Positions 23,844-32,709 of a DNA stretch of 64,000 nt are shown here, piece after piece. Position numbers and translations under genes: made by a program. Below the pieces are notes generated by a model that ran no database searches, was not told the origin of the DNA, and worked only from the letters and a program-made list of their open reading frames with translations. Source of the stretch: an uncultured Lactobacillus sp. (GTDB lineage Bacteria; Bacillota; Bacilli; Lactobacillales; Lactobacillaceae); contig CALNAJ010000028.1 of NCBI GenBank assembly GCA_937874695.1, positions 124,001-188,000 on the forward strand. The letters run 5' to 3'. The number at the start of each line of letters is the position of its first letter. Within the stretch, counting starts at the first letter, position 1.

Positions 23844-26114
23844 CTAGTTCTCACCCAACCAAGCCTTCAGCGCCACCCCAGTCCGGGAATCCGCATGCGT
23901 AACGGCCTCCCGCGGTGTACCGCTGTACTGGATGTGCCCGCCGTAACGCCCGGCGTCCGGACCGACGTCGATCAACCAATCCGCCTGACTGATCACTGCC
24001 AAGTTGTGCTCAATGATAATCAGCGAGTTGCCCGCCGCGACCAAGTCGTTAAACAACTTCATCAGGCGCGCCGTATCCTTCAGGTGCAAGCCGGCCGTGG
24101 GTTCGTCCAACAGGTAGACGGTTCCTTGCTTGCCCAATTCAACGGCTAATTTCAACCGTTGGAGCTCACCACCCGACAACGTCGTCAGGGGTTGGGCCAA
24201 CGTCAAATAGCCTAGACCCACGCGGTCCAAGTTCCCCAACTGACGCGCCAGCTTTGGTGTGTCTTGGAAGAAGTCCGCAGCCGCCGTCACCGACATCTGA
24301 AGCACTTCGGCAATCGTCTTGTCTTGGTAGTGATACTGCAGGGCTTCCTCGCTATAGCGCTTGCCGTGGCAGAGCTCACAGGTCTGCACGACCGGGTCCA
24401 TGAACGCCATATTGGTGATGGTAACGCCCTTCCCCTTACACCGCGGGCAGGCGCCCTTGCCGTTATAGCTGAACATACTGGTCCCGACGCGGCCATTTGC
24501 CTGGCTAAAGAGCTTCCGAATCTCGTCCAAAATCCCCAGGTAGGTTGCCGGCGTCGAGCGAATATTGATGCCGACCGGCGTCTGGGCCAAGTCGATGTAG
24601 TCTTCCTTTAATTGCCGTTTGAGCGCCGTGACCAACGATGATTTCCCAGAACCCGCAACGCCGGAAATAACCGTCATCACGCCCAGTGGCACGTCGACGC
24701 TCACGTCCTGTAAGTTATTCTCGTTGATGTGCTGCAACGCCAGCACGTGCTCGACCGGCCGTTCGGGGCCCCATTCGTGCGGCCGCCGCAGCCAGTTGCC
24801 CGTCAGCGTATCCGAGTCCAGCAGTTCCTGATAGGTTCCGGTAAACGTAACCGTTCCGCCGCCTTGACCAGCCTGTGGGCCCATTTCGACCACGTAATCA
24901 GCAAATGAGATCATCGCCGGATTATGTTCGACGACCAGTACGGTATTGCCCTTCTCCTTTAATTTCGTCAGCGCTTGCTTGATCAACTGAATATCGTGCG
25001 GATGCAGGCCCACGCTGGGTTCATCCAGGATGTAGACCATGTCGACCAACGCACTGGTCAGGTACTTGGCAATCTTGATGCGTTGGGCTTCCCCACCGGA
25101 CAGCGTGCTGGTCCCCCGGTCGAGCGTCAAATAACCCAGGCCGATATCGACCAACGATTGAATCTTAGTGGCCAGTTCCCGCACCACGTCGGTCGCTAGC
25201 GGTTCGGTAATCGCCTGCAAAAAGGCCAACACGTGGCGCAAATCCATCGCAGACACCTCGGCAATATTCTGGCCGTTAATATGGTTTGTCAGGACTTCCG
25301 GCTTCAACCGCGTGCCGTGACAGACGGGACATGGTTTGCGCGTGACGATGGCCGCAATAGCGTCGCGATGGTGTTCGGCTTCCTTTTTGCCGATGACCGA
25401 CCGCCGAATCCGCGGCACGACCCCTTCATACAGCGCCGTGCGGGGAAAGCCTTCGCCCGGATGCTTCAGCGTCTGTTGTGGCGCGTGCATCAGTAGCTCA
25501 TATTCTTCGGCCGTATAATCCTTGATGGGCTTATCATCGTCAAACAGCCCACTCGTCGCGTACCGCCGCCAACGCCAAGTATCTGGTCCGAAACTGACGA
25601 AGGTAATCGCCCCTTGATTGAGCGACTTCTCCGGGTCAATCAGCTTGCTTTCATCAATGTCATCGACGTAGCCGAGGCCCTGACAGGCCGGACACATCCC
25701 CTGCGGCAGGTTAAATGAAAAGCTGTCGGAATACCCGATGAACGGCTTGCCGATTCGCGAAAAGAGTAACCGTAACAACGAGTAGATTCCGGTATAGGTC
25801 GCCAACGTGGATCGCGCATTCTTCCCCAGTCGCTGCTGAGCAATGACGATGGCCACCGGTAGATGGTCGATGTGCCCCACGTGCGGTTGCCCGTATTTCG
25901 GTAAGTACTGTTGCGTGAAACTGGGAAACGTCTCGTTGAGTTCCCGCCGCGATGCTGCCGCAATCGTATCGAAGACTAGCGAAGACTTGCCGGACCCCGA
26001 TAGTCCGACAAACACCGTCGTCTGATACTTGGGCACCCGTAGACTCACGTGGTGCAGATTGTTTTGGGTGGCATCTTGAATGTCGATATAGCCTTGTTCA
26101 AATGTTGGTTGCAT
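23844..26114 (-). CDS. UvrA-like ABC ATPase (UvrA2/short class)
   Basis: A 756-aa protein with two ABC modules: Walker A GLSGSGKSSL (around residue 37) and GVAGSGKSSLV (around residue 487), two signatures LSGGEAQR and LSGGELQR, and zinc motifs CPACQGLGY, CPVCHGTRL and CPRCKGKGV...CELCHG. It is about 190 residues shorter than housekeeping UvrA, consistent with UvrA2-type proteins lacking the UvrB-binding domain. Such paralogs are linked to DNA-damage or drug tolerance. It is monocistronic, so it is not in a uvrBA operon. An inverted repeat lies upstream at 26210-26243. Confidence 0.9.
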   Translation of the reverse strand: MQPTFEQGYIDIQDATQNNLHHVSLRVPKYQTTVFVGLSGSGKSSLVFDTIAAASRRELNETFPSFTQQYLPKYGQPHVGHIDHLPVAIVIAQQRLGKNARSTLATYTGIYSLLRLLFSRIGKPFIGYSDSFSFNLPQGMCPACQGLGYVDDIDESKLIDPEKSLNQGAITFVSFGPDTWRWRRYATSGLFDDDKPIKDYTAEEYELLMHAPQQTLKHPGEGFPRTALYEGVVPRIRRSVIGKKEAEHHRDAIAAIVTRKPCPVCHGTRLKPEVLTNHINGQNIAEVSAMDLRHVLAFLQAITEPLATDVVRELATKIQSLVDIGLGYLTLDRGTSTLSGGEAQRIKIAKYLTSALVDMVYILDEPSVGLHPHDIQLIKQALTKLKEKGNTVLVVEHNPAMISFADYVVEMGPQAGQGGGTVTFTGTYQELLDSDTLTGNWLRRPHEWGPERPVEHVLALQHINENNLQDVSVDVPLGVMTVISGVAGSGKSSLVTALKRQLKEDYIDLAQTPVGINIRSTPATYLGILDEIRKLFSQANGRVGTSMFSYNGKGACPRCKGKGVTITNMAFMDPVVQTCELCHGKRYSEEALQYHYQDKTIAEVLQMSVTAAADFFQDTPKLARQLGNLDRVGLGYLTLAQPLTTLSGGELQRLKLAVELGKQGTVYLLDEPTAGLHLKDTARLMKLFNDLVAAGNSLIIIEHNLAVISQADWLIDVGPDAGRYGGHIQYSGTPREAVTHADSRTGVALKAWLGEN

Positions 26115-26209
26115 ACCCGAACTCCTTTCGTCTTATGCCGTTTCTTTTTGGTCGTTAGTGCCTGTTCCCTGTAAGTACTATCCGTTCTATAATGAAATAC
26201 CTAACTTTT

Positions 26210-26243
26210 GATGCGTCCAAATTCATAAAAATTTGGACGCATC
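26210..26243. promoter_or_regulatory. Perfect 14-bp inverted repeat upstream of uvrA2-like gene
   Basis: GATGCGTCCAAATT / AATTTGGACGCATC around a 6-nt spacer, about 95 bp before the ATPase gene. There is no T-run, so it is more likely an operator than a terminator. Confidence 0.5.
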
Positions 26244-26374
26244 AGCACAACATCATTTAGATACGTAGCATTCGCAAAAACCTGTTAAATTATGTTTCAA
26301 GAAATCACTAATGCTATGATAAAATTAAACAGCTATTGGCGTTGCATCCAAAACCTAATGTAGGGGTGGAGATA

Positions 26375-26491
26375 ATGAATAATAAACCGGTGTTTGATGG
26401 GGATCAGTTCGGTTGTGTTGCGTTGATTATTTTAATTCCACTATGTTACTTCTTAATTAAGTTGTGGCTTAGTTTCTTCGCGTATCTGTAA
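26375..26491 (+). CDS. Small membrane protein (38 aa)
   Basis: ATG 26375 is preceded by GGGGTGGAG. The product MNNKPVFDGDQFGCVALIIL... has one strongly hydrophobic helix and ends at TAA directly in a terminator. A -10-like TAAAAT lies about 55 bp upstream. Short, isolated and with its own start and stop signals; function unknown. Confidence 0.55.
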   Translation: MNNKPVFDGDQFGCVALIILIPLCYFLIKLWLSFFAYL

Positions 26492-26524
26492 GAGTGTTGG
26501 CCAGGGCTAACGCTTTTTTATTTT
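26491..26524 (+). terminator. Terminator of the 38-aa ORF
   Basis: GTGTTGGCC / GGGCTAACGC hairpin followed by T6. Confidence 0.7.
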
Positions 26525-26722
26525 AATCCTCTGCCAGCGCCACACTTTAGACAACAGCCGCCATGAATCCAAGAACCCTCACCATTTACGACCCTACCCA
26601 ACTACCTTACCACACTCTAAAATTGCACCAAAGTTCCGCGACTCGCAAGCAAATTCCCCCTAACTCTGGGGCAAAACGCCTATACTCAAACTTGTGATTA
26701 CAACTACCAAGGAGGAATTTTA

Positions 26723-27241
26723 ATGTCCTTATTTAAGAAACATCCACTCGATTTACCCGCCGCTGTGATTGCGGGCGGCGCTGCTGGGATTGTGTCCGGT
26801 CTGGTCAAGCTTGGCTGGGAAAACGTCCTGCCACCTCGAACCGAGGAACGCGACGCGACGAATCCCCCACAGACGCTGCTGGAACAATTCGGCGTACCGG
26901 CCAAAGTGACCCACGCCACCTACACTTACTCCGGCCACAAGTTGCCGTGGGTCAGCTACGTGATTCACTTCGGCTTCTCCACGACCTTCGCCGTGCTCTA
27001 TCAAATCGTCGGCGAAAAATTACCGCTCATCAAGAAAGACGCCGGCACCTGGTTTGGCCTGACCATCTGGATTGCCTTTCACGTCGGTCTTATGCCAGCG
27101 ATGGGTACCGTTCCCGCCGCCAAGGACCAGCCAACGGAAGAACACGTCTCGGAAGCCCTCGGTCACATCGCATGGATGGTCACTAACGACCTCGTCGGCG
27201 CGGAAGTCTACCGGCGCTTGGTGGCTGAGAAGCGAAAATAG
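26723..27241 (+). CDS. YagU family (DUF1440) membrane protein
   Basis: A 172-aa protein with an N-terminal glycine-rich helix (AAVIAGGAAGIVSGLVKLGWE) and the conserved ENVLPPRTEERDATNPP segment of the YagU family, then two or three further helices. The family is an inner-membrane protein linked in enterobacteria to acid tolerance; here the role is unknown. AGGAGG precedes ATG 26723. TATACT at about 26678 is a likely -10. Single-gene unit. Confidence 0.88.
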   Translation: MSLFKKHPLDLPAAVIAGGAAGIVSGLVKLGWENVLPPRTEERDATNPPQTLLEQFGVPAKVTHATYTYSGHKLPWVSYVIHFGFSTTFAVLYQIVGEKLPLIKKDAGTWFGLTIWIAFHVGLMPAMGTVPAAKDQPTEEHVSEALGHIAWMVTNDLVGAEVYRRLVAEKRK

Positions 27242-27302
27242 TAACTAATGAAACGCCAGACTTACCGAGCTTATTTTACTAGCAATTGTCTGATTAGCTT
27301 CA

Positions 27303-27434
27303 GAAATCAGTAAAACTGATTTCCCTAATACTTATTACTAATGTAAAAATCAGAAAATTTGTCTCATTAATTTTGAAATTAATTTAAAAATCCCACCCAT
27401 CACTTAGCGGAAAACGTTGCTGGTGGTGGGTGGG
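27303..27434. other. Two intergenic hairpins after yagU-like gene
   Basis: GAAATCAG / CTGATTTC (27303-27323), and CCCACCCATCAC / GTGGTGGGTGGG (27392-27434). The second has ATTTTTAAATT on its minus-strand 3' side. Neither is a textbook terminator for the upstream gene. Confidence 0.45.
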
Positions 27435-27560
27435 CTTGATTGTAAGGATGACTTACCAACTGAATGGGACGCTTAAAATTTCGAAACGTATACTTGGGCA
27501 ATGCTGACCCAATTGGATTGATGACTTTATCCAGATTAAACTGTCTGCCTTTGATTGAGA

Positions 27561-27780
27561 ATTTGTGGCCTGCGAAACGCGTTCAGTCTGGCAGGTCCCT
27601 GCGCTTAGAAAGCTAAGTGACTCCTGTCCGGCATAGCTGTTAATGGCTAATCTGGCTTAATTCACTAGACTTTCTCTCGCCAATATATCCGGAAATATGC
27701 GGCCTTGGAAACGAGTTCCGCAAGCCAGATTCCTGCACTTAATGATGTTAATGCTCAGAATCTAAACGGCTTGCTTCACT
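27561..27780 (+). repeat. Diverged tandem repeat (unit about 133 bp)
   Basis: The stretch from 27561 (TGTGGCCTGCGAAACGCGTTC) recurs in diverged form from 27694 (TGCGGCCTTGGAAACGAGTTC). Both are followed by a CCAG/TGGC-CCTGC-CTTA block and later TTAATGGCT versus TTAATGCTC. It contains no gene. It does not share the CCCACAGC signature of the other repeat family. Confidence 0.5.
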
Positions 27781-27789
27781 CTCTTATCT

Positions 27790-27838
27790 AAAAAAGGCAG
27801 TACGACTCAGGCCACCTAGCCCGAAATCGTACTGCCTA
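27790..27838 (-). terminator. Terminator of the MarR gene
   Basis: On the minus strand, GGCAGTACGA / TCGTACTGCC is followed by T6. Confidence 0.85.
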
Positions 27839-27854
27839 TTCGTTTGCATTAAAA

Positions 27855-28397
27855 TTAGTCACTCGTCCGGCCGCCGTGTGTCCGGCCGCGATTTGAGTTG
27901 CGACGCTTATCATGTAAGCTGTCAAAGCCTACGAAACCTGCAGCGACAGCGCGGTCGTTTGCTTGGTGTAAGACCTTGATGAAGTGTTCAGCTTCGTCCT
28001 TACCGAAGAAGCCTAACCAACGGTGGAACCGTTCGTCAGTGGCTTGGGCCAAGTTCCGTTGAACCCGGCTCCCAGCCGCCGTTAACGTGATGTATTTTAC
28101 CCGACGGTCGTTAGGATCTACCTTTTGCATAACGTAGTTTTCCTTAAGTAATACGTTGACCTGGCGAGCGATAGCGCTCTTGGAGACGCCCTCCAATTTG
28201 GCAAGTTCAACCAACGTTTGTCCATTCTTGCTCCGGGCAACGTTTTCCATCACCATGAAGGCTTCAAAGGTCAGATTGTACTTTTGCGTCGGAATTGAAA
28301 CGAAATCCCCGATATACTTGAAGATGTGCATGTATAAATCGTCAAACTCTTTCTTCAATTCTGCTTCCGTTACGTTGTCATTCGTCGTCTCTGTCAT
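27855..28397 (-). CDS. MarR family transcriptional regulator
   Basis: A 180-aa protein with a winged-helix domain: LVELAKLEGVSKSAIARQVNVLLKENYVMQ is helix-turn-helix and recognition helix, and DPNDRRVKYITLT is the wing. The C-terminal 20 residues are a basic tail, RRNSNRGRTHGGRTSD, longer than most MarR proteins. Monocistronic; no obvious target next to it, since the neighbours are divergent or distant. Ligand unknown. Confidence 0.88.
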   Translation of the reverse strand: MTETTNDNVTEAELKKEFDDLYMHIFKYIGDFVSIPTQKYNLTFEAFMVMENVARSKNGQTLVELAKLEGVSKSAIARQVNVLLKENYVMQKVDPNDRRVKYITLTAAGSRVQRNLAQATDERFHRWLGFFGKDEAEHFIKVLHQANDRAVAAGFVGFDSLHDKRRNSNRGRTHGGRTSD

Positions 28398-28643
28398 TAT
28401 AAATCCATTACTCCTTCTAGTTTCAGCGCCGGGCGCTGCCTATTAACGTCCTAATTTGCGTACAGCCCACGGGTCTTAATTTTAGTCGAAAATCACGACC
28501 GCGTCACCGGTCAATATGAAAAAAGTGGATAACCCTACTTATATTTCACTATCAAACCATCTTATCCAATAAAATTATTTTTAGAGGTTCCCAAAATCGA
28601 ACACACGTTCTATAATAGAACTAATCATTTAATCAAGGACGTG

Positions 28644-28895
28644 ATGACCATGCTTAGCCAGGCACACCAACAAATTAAGCAATTACTCCAAACTGCTTAC
28701 CAAAGAAATCAAATTACTACAATAAACGTTCATAACATTACCTATACGGGAACCGTCGACTTCATTTCACCGGCGACTGTCTACTTGGGACTGGCCGCTG
28801 GCCGTTCCCGCGAGATTCCCCTAACTCAGATCAGCCAGGTCAAACTGCACCAATTTCAATCTTGGTGGTATCTCTATGATTCTACCGCACAGTAA
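28644..28895 (+). CDS. Hypothetical small protein (83 aa)
   Basis: A helical N terminus (LSQAHQQIKQLLQTAYQ) is followed by alternating beta strands (TTINVHNITYTGTVDFISPATVYLGL, REIPLTQISQVKL). This is reminiscent of YolD-like or Sm-like barrels, without a firm match. AAGGA precedes the start; ATG at 28644 or 28650 is possible. It is divergent from the marR gene, 247 bp away, so it could be a target of that regulator. Confidence 0.6.
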   Translation: MTMLSQAHQQIKQLLQTAYQRNQITTINVHNITYTGTVDFISPATVYLGLAAGRSREIPLTQISQVKLHQFQSWWYLYDSTAQ

Positions 28896-29190
28896 CTCCC
28901 TCTAGTATCGCCTCTCTCGGCAAAAAAATAAACCTTTTTTTAACAAATTGTTGGGATTTTATTTACAATTTACCGAAAACGCTGTCTTTTCTGCTTTTAA
29001 CCGGATTTTCTGCGATTTTTAGGAACCTAAATTACGGCAAAATTCACCGCAGAACCCCCTTGATTATACCGCGCAATCGTCATTTAATTGTGCACCACTT
29101 TAATCCGACTGGCCACATTTTTAATTTTGCATAGTTTGATTCATTGATGGGGTTCAATCGACTCATCACAAAAATATCACCCTAAAATAT
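28896..29190. other. AT-rich intergenic region
   Basis: Nearly 300 bp with T/A tracts and no ORF or clear element before the terminator at 29192. Confidence 0.5.
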
Positions 29191-29191
29191 A

Positions 29192-29240
29192 AAATCCCCC
29201 TATACCATTAGCAGTCGCCGATGGTATAGGGGGATTCTTT
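29192..29240. terminator. Bidirectional terminator
   Basis: ATCCCCCTATACCAT / ATGGTATAGGGGGAT, 15 bp perfect, with T-rich flanks on both strands. It lies downstream of the LiaX-like gene. Confidence 0.8.
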
Positions 29241-29317
29241 TCATTATTTGACTTGTACACCACTACATTTCGTACGCTAACACCAGTTCTGCCAATCACA
29301 CCAGATACAATACCCGG

Positions 29318-30841
29318 TTATTCCACACGAACACTGCCATGAACTGTGTTGATCTTAACCGTGACCACCGGGGTCGCACCGATTGTCCCAATCTTATGGT
29401 GACTGTCGTCCAGCGTCAACTGGGCCACGCGCGGAACCCGTACCGTGCCGTCATCGTTGCGCACGTCAAAGTTATAGGCCTCATTGGCGACTTCAACCTC
29501 GGCACTGGCATTGCCGGTAATTTCCAAATCACTGGTTAGGTCGCTGACCTGCACGCTGACTCGTCCGTTGCCGGAGCTCAAACGCCCACCGCCGGCTAGA
29601 TTCTGAACGCGAATGGCCCCGTTACGACTCTTACTGGCTAACTGTCCAGTGAAGCCGTTAACCTTAATCGCCCCATTACGGGAGTTCAACACAGCATCCC
29701 CGGTGTGGTTCGTTAGGCGAATCGCTCCGTTCGTCGACTCGATCTTCCCAGTCCCCTGAGTATCGTCCACCGTGACCGAACCATTCGTGCTGACCACGCG
29801 GTAGTTGAGGGCCGTCATCTGGTTGAGCCGGACCGAACCATTGGTTGACTGCACGTCAAAGTTCATGGTTTGGTTGTTAAATGCCCGCACAGTGCCATTG
29901 GTCGCGCGAATCTCAAAGTCGGCGTTCGACCGGAGATCACTGACCTCTAGACTCCCATTACCGGCGTGGACCCGGACGTTACCCTTCAGTGCGCTGGGAA
30001 TAAAAATCTCCGTCCGCACGTGCAGCGGCCATAGTCGGGGCCGGTCGCCCTGGCGCAATTCCAATTGGGACCCATACTGCTTACTACGCAGGTAGAAACG
30101 CTCACTGTCCCGACTCATGTATTCATTGACCACGATTTCAGAGGCGCTGGCCTGACCAATCTTGACCGCGGCATCGGGATAGTCAATGACGACGTCCGTC
30201 ACGTCGGTTACCGCAAAGGATTGCGTGTTGACTAGTTTGAGCGACCCCACGTAGGCCCGCTGTGGCCGCTCACCATTGATTTTCACATCGTCGCCATCCA
30301 CGTCGATAAAGCCGTTGCCGACTGAAACGTGGTCACCATCGACCTGGACCAATTTGCCCAAATCAACCTTGTCCCCACCGTCAACGACCACGTGATCCCC
30401 CCAGGTGACGCGATCGTCGGTAATGTGGAGCTTGCCAATCTGTACGTGGGAGTGCCCGCGCCAATCCGTGTCGGCGCCGGTCTTGGACTCGTCGGTATCT
30501 GCTGCATCGTCACCTCGCTGAGCCTCATTCGCCTGATCGGCGGTTGCCGAGCTATGATCAGCTTGCGTGTTGTCTCCGAGGTCGGCTTCCGCCTGTGCAT
30601 CTGCATCCGCGGCCTGGTCCTCCGCGGCAACTTCCTTGAGCAGCGTGTCGATATCGCCAAGTTGGCTCATGGCCTCATCGATGGCCTTGGTTGCCGTCAT
30701 GCCTTGATTGATTTTATCGGTCACAGCTTCGGTCAGGTCACCGACCAGTTCTTCTTTTAATTCCGTCAACGCACGAGATGGCTGGTACTGACTGAAAAGC
30801 TGATCTAACCGCGTGCGAATCTCCATTGTAATATCGTCCAT
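29318..30841 (-). CDS. LiaX-like DUF4097 beta-strand repeat protein
   Basis: A 507-aa protein. Residues 1-75 form a helical HAAS/DUF1700-like domain (MEIRTRLDQLFSQ...AIDEAMSQLGDIDTLL), then an acidic linker (AEDQAADADAQAEADLGDN). From about residue 130, repeated beta strands with N-G-[ST/A]-[VI]-[RK] turns (SSNGSVRLNQM-like, SRNGAIKVNGF, STNGAIRLTNH) build a DUF4097 beta-solenoid. This arrangement is that of LiaX, which in enterococci modulates the LiaFSR cell-envelope stress response to daptomycin and peptides. The gene follows a PadR regulator by 2 bp. Role here is inferred from family. Confidence 0.82.
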   Translation of the reverse strand: MDDITMEIRTRLDQLFSQYQPSRALTELKEELVGDLTEAVTDKINQGMTATKAIDEAMSQLGDIDTLLKEVAAEDQAADADAQAEADLGDNTQADHSSATADQANEAQRGDDAADTDESKTGADTDWRGHSHVQIGKLHITDDRVTWGDHVVVDGGDKVDLGKLVQVDGDHVSVGNGFIDVDGDDVKINGERPQRAYVGSLKLVNTQSFAVTDVTDVVIDYPDAAVKIGQASASEIVVNEYMSRDSERFYLRSKQYGSQLELRQGDRPRLWPLHVRTEIFIPSALKGNVRVHAGNGSLEVSDLRSNADFEIRATNGTVRAFNNQTMNFDVQSTNGSVRLNQMTALNYRVVSTNGSVTVDDTQGTGKIESTNGAIRLTNHTGDAVLNSRNGAIKVNGFTGQLASKSRNGAIRVQNLAGGGRLSSGNGRVSVQVSDLTSDLEITGNASAEVEVANEAYNFDVRNDDGTVRVPRVAQLTLDDSHHKIGTIGATPVVTVKINTVHGSVRVE

Positions 30842-30843
30842 AC

Positions 30844-31194
30844 TTAGTCCTCCTCGGTAATCTGACCCGTGATCAATTCATCAATAATCGGCTTGGCAAA
30901 CTGCCAGGCGGCCTTCTTCTCTGCCAGCATCTCTTGGCCGGTAGTCGTGACGTGGTAGTATTTCCGTCGCGATCCCTGCGTCTCATCGCCCCAATAATCG
31001 GTCAACGCGCCATTCTTCTCTAGCCGGCGGAACACCGTATAGAGCGTGGCCTCATTCAACTCATAATGGCCCTGGCTGAGCTCCCGCACCCGTTTAGCTA
31101 CCTGATACCCGTAGCTATCACCCTGCTGTAGAATATTCAAAACAATGGTATCCGTATGGCCCCGGATTAAATCCTTGGAGATCACCTCAGCCAT
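30844..31194 (-). CDS. PadR family transcriptional regulator
   Basis: A 116-aa protein. The winged helix reads DTIVLNILQQGDSYGYQVAKRVREL...ATLYTVFRRLEKNGALTDYW, followed by SRRKYYHVT (wing) and a C-terminal dimer helix. The ATG at 31194 has AAGAAGGGAAG upstream; the frame extends further but without a site. It is co-transcribed with the LiaX-like gene, a common pairing in lactobacilli in which PadR probably represses its own operon. Confidence 0.88.
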   Translation of the reverse strand: MAEVISKDLIRGHTDTIVLNILQQGDSYGYQVAKRVRELSQGHYELNEATLYTVFRRLEKNGALTDYWGDETQGSRRKYYHVTTTGQEMLAEKKAAWQFAKPIIDELITGQITEED

Positions 31195-31231
31195 GTTGCC
31201 ACTTCCCTTCTTCGTTTTCTTGATTGGGTAT

Positions 31232-31260
31232 AATGTATCACATACTACTATGCGTGTCAA
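31232..31260 (-). promoter_or_regulatory. Promoter of the padR-liaX-like operon
   Basis: On the minus strand, consensus TTGACA, 17 bp, then TACATT. Confidence 0.75.
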
Positions 31261-31333
31261 AGTAATTTATCTGAAATAGTACTGTGGCGTTATTTTTACT
31301 TGTCGACCGTCCTCAGGAACACAACATGTGGAC

Positions 31334-31400
31334 TTGGGGGAATTGTCTTCCCCCAATAATTCCTGTAGTACAAAAAGGACTGAGATTTTCATCCCAGCCC
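31334..31400 (-). terminator. Terminator of cytidine deaminase gene
   Basis: On the minus strand, GGCTGGGAT / ATCTCAGTCC with T5 (31372-31400). A second hairpin TTGGGGG / CCCCCAA lies beyond it (31334-31356). Confidence 0.75.
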
Positions 31401-31420
31401 GTATGTAACAAAACGTTTTA

Positions 31421-31813
31421 CTACTTCAACTCTAGAAAGGCACCTGGTAAGAGTCCCGCTACCGTCGTTTCGGCTAACGCACCCTTCTGGTTAGTCAGGT
31501 AGATGACCGCGTCCTGGTCAAAGAACTCACTGATCACCTGCCGGCACGAGCCACATGGCGCAATGGCACCCTCGGTGTTGCCGGTTACCAATAGTGCAGT
31601 GAACCGCTTTTCTCCGGCTGCAATCCCTGAGAAGATAGCCGTCCGTTCAGCGCAATTCGTTACACCGTACGCTGCGTTTTCGATATTACAACCACCGTAA
31701 ATCTTGCCGCTGGCACCAACCGCCGCAGCACCCACGTGGAAGTGAGAATATGGGGTGTAGGCGCGATCCAACATGTCGGTAGCAACTTGCAATAATTCTT
31801 CTAGCTCTGCCAT
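31421..31813 (-). CDS. cdd: Cytidine deaminase
   Basis: A 130-aa tetrameric-type enzyme. The zinc and catalytic motif is NCAERTAIF (C-A-E), and the second zinc motif is PCGSCRQ. FHVGAAAV and GGCNIENAAYG bind substrate. It deaminates cytidine and deoxycytidine to uridines in pyrimidine salvage. Ribosome site GGAGGAAAC. Monocistronic. Confidence 0.95.
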   Translation of the reverse strand: MAELEELLQVATDMLDRAYTPYSHFHVGAAAVGASGKIYGGCNIENAAYGVTNCAERTAIFSGIAAGEKRFTALLVTGNTEGAIAPCGSCRQVISEFFDQDAVIYLTNQKGALAETTVAGLLPGAFLELK

Positions 31814-31995
31814 GATGTTTCCTCCTTAGCGTGTATCTATTGATGCCCCTTAATTGTTGCATAGTTTCATAGAAAGCGCTACCATTTGAACGGAATTTCT
31901 AGGGAATTATTTAACTTTTGCCTAAACAGGCAACAGATGGGGTGACTCATGGTAAACTAGAAACATTAAACTTACCTAGGGGAGCCATCTGTTAA

Positions 31996-32580
31996 ATGAA
32001 AATATTACGTAACATCTTAAGCTGGGTCGTACCCATTGTGGTCGCCGCAGCGTTGGTTCTGCTCGTGCGGACCTATGGCGTCGAAGTGGTCAAGGTATCC
32101 GGTGGTTCCATGGAACCCAACTTGGCCGACACGGAACGGATGATCGTGGTCAAGCCTCTCAGCGTCAAACGCCTGAGCGTTATCGTTTTTGATGCCTACG
32201 GGGAAGATCCTAACGCCCCCAAGAACACCAACTACGTCAAACGAGTCATCGGAATGCCGGGCGACAAGGTCGTGAGCAAGAACGGCTACATCTACGTGAA
32301 CAATCAGAAAATTAACCAGTCCTTCATCAGCAAGTCTGAACGGACGACGGGAACCGGTAACTGGACGTTAAGCAGTCTGGCTAAGGAACACAATTGGTCC
32401 TACAAGGGCAATGCGGTGCCTAAGGGCCATTACTTCGTGTTGGGTGACCACCGAAGTATCTCCGAAGACGGTCGAGCCTGGGGCTACGTCGACGCCGATA
32501 AGATCATGGGTGTCGTGAAGGTACCTTTCTGGCAGGGAACTAAGGAACATCGGGTCAATGTGAATGGGATGGCAAGTTAG
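31996..32580 (+). CDS. lepB: Signal peptidase I
   Basis: A 194-aa type I signal peptidase. An N-terminal membrane anchor (ILSWVVPIVVAAALVLLV) precedes box B, VSGGSMEPNL (catalytic Ser), box D, TNYVKRVIGMPGD (catalytic Lys), and box E, LGDHRSISEDGR (usually GDNRxxSxDSR). It cleaves secretory signal peptides on the outer face of the membrane. The start follows GGGGAG. An inverted pair AACAGATGG/CCATCTGTT brackets the promoter and ribosome site. Confidence 0.93.
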   Translation: MKILRNILSWVVPIVVAAALVLLVRTYGVEVVKVSGGSMEPNLADTERMIVVKPLSVKRLSVIVFDAYGEDPNAPKNTNYVKRVIGMPGDKVVSKNGYIYVNNQKINQSFISKSERTTGTGNWTLSSLAKEHNWSYKGNAVPKGHYFVLGDHRSISEDGRAWGYVDADKIMGVVKVPFWQGTKEHRVNVNGMAS

Positions 32581-32614
32581 TTAGGCTGCTCCTTTTCAGA
32601 ATAAAATTTATAAC

Positions 32615-32650
32615 TAAGGCGACATCCTAAAATTGGGCGTCGCCTTTTTC
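32615..32650 (+). terminator. Terminator of signal peptidase gene
   Basis: AAGGCGAC / GTCGCCTT with T5. Confidence 0.8.
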
Positions 32651-32659
32651 ATGCCCCCC

Positions 32660-32688
32660 AAAAAAGCGAGCCAGCAGCTCGCTTTTCC
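32660..32688 (-). terminator. Terminator of oleate hydratase gene
   Basis: On the minus strand, AAAGCGAG / CTCGCTTT hairpin with T6. Confidence 0.8.
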
Positions 32689-32709
32689 AAATTAGTTCAT
32701 TTTAGAACC

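Noticed and set aside
31874..31890. cre site upstream of cdd/lepB (GAAAGCGCTACCA)
   Set aside because: Two mismatches, including an outer consensus base, and no clear overlap with a promoter.
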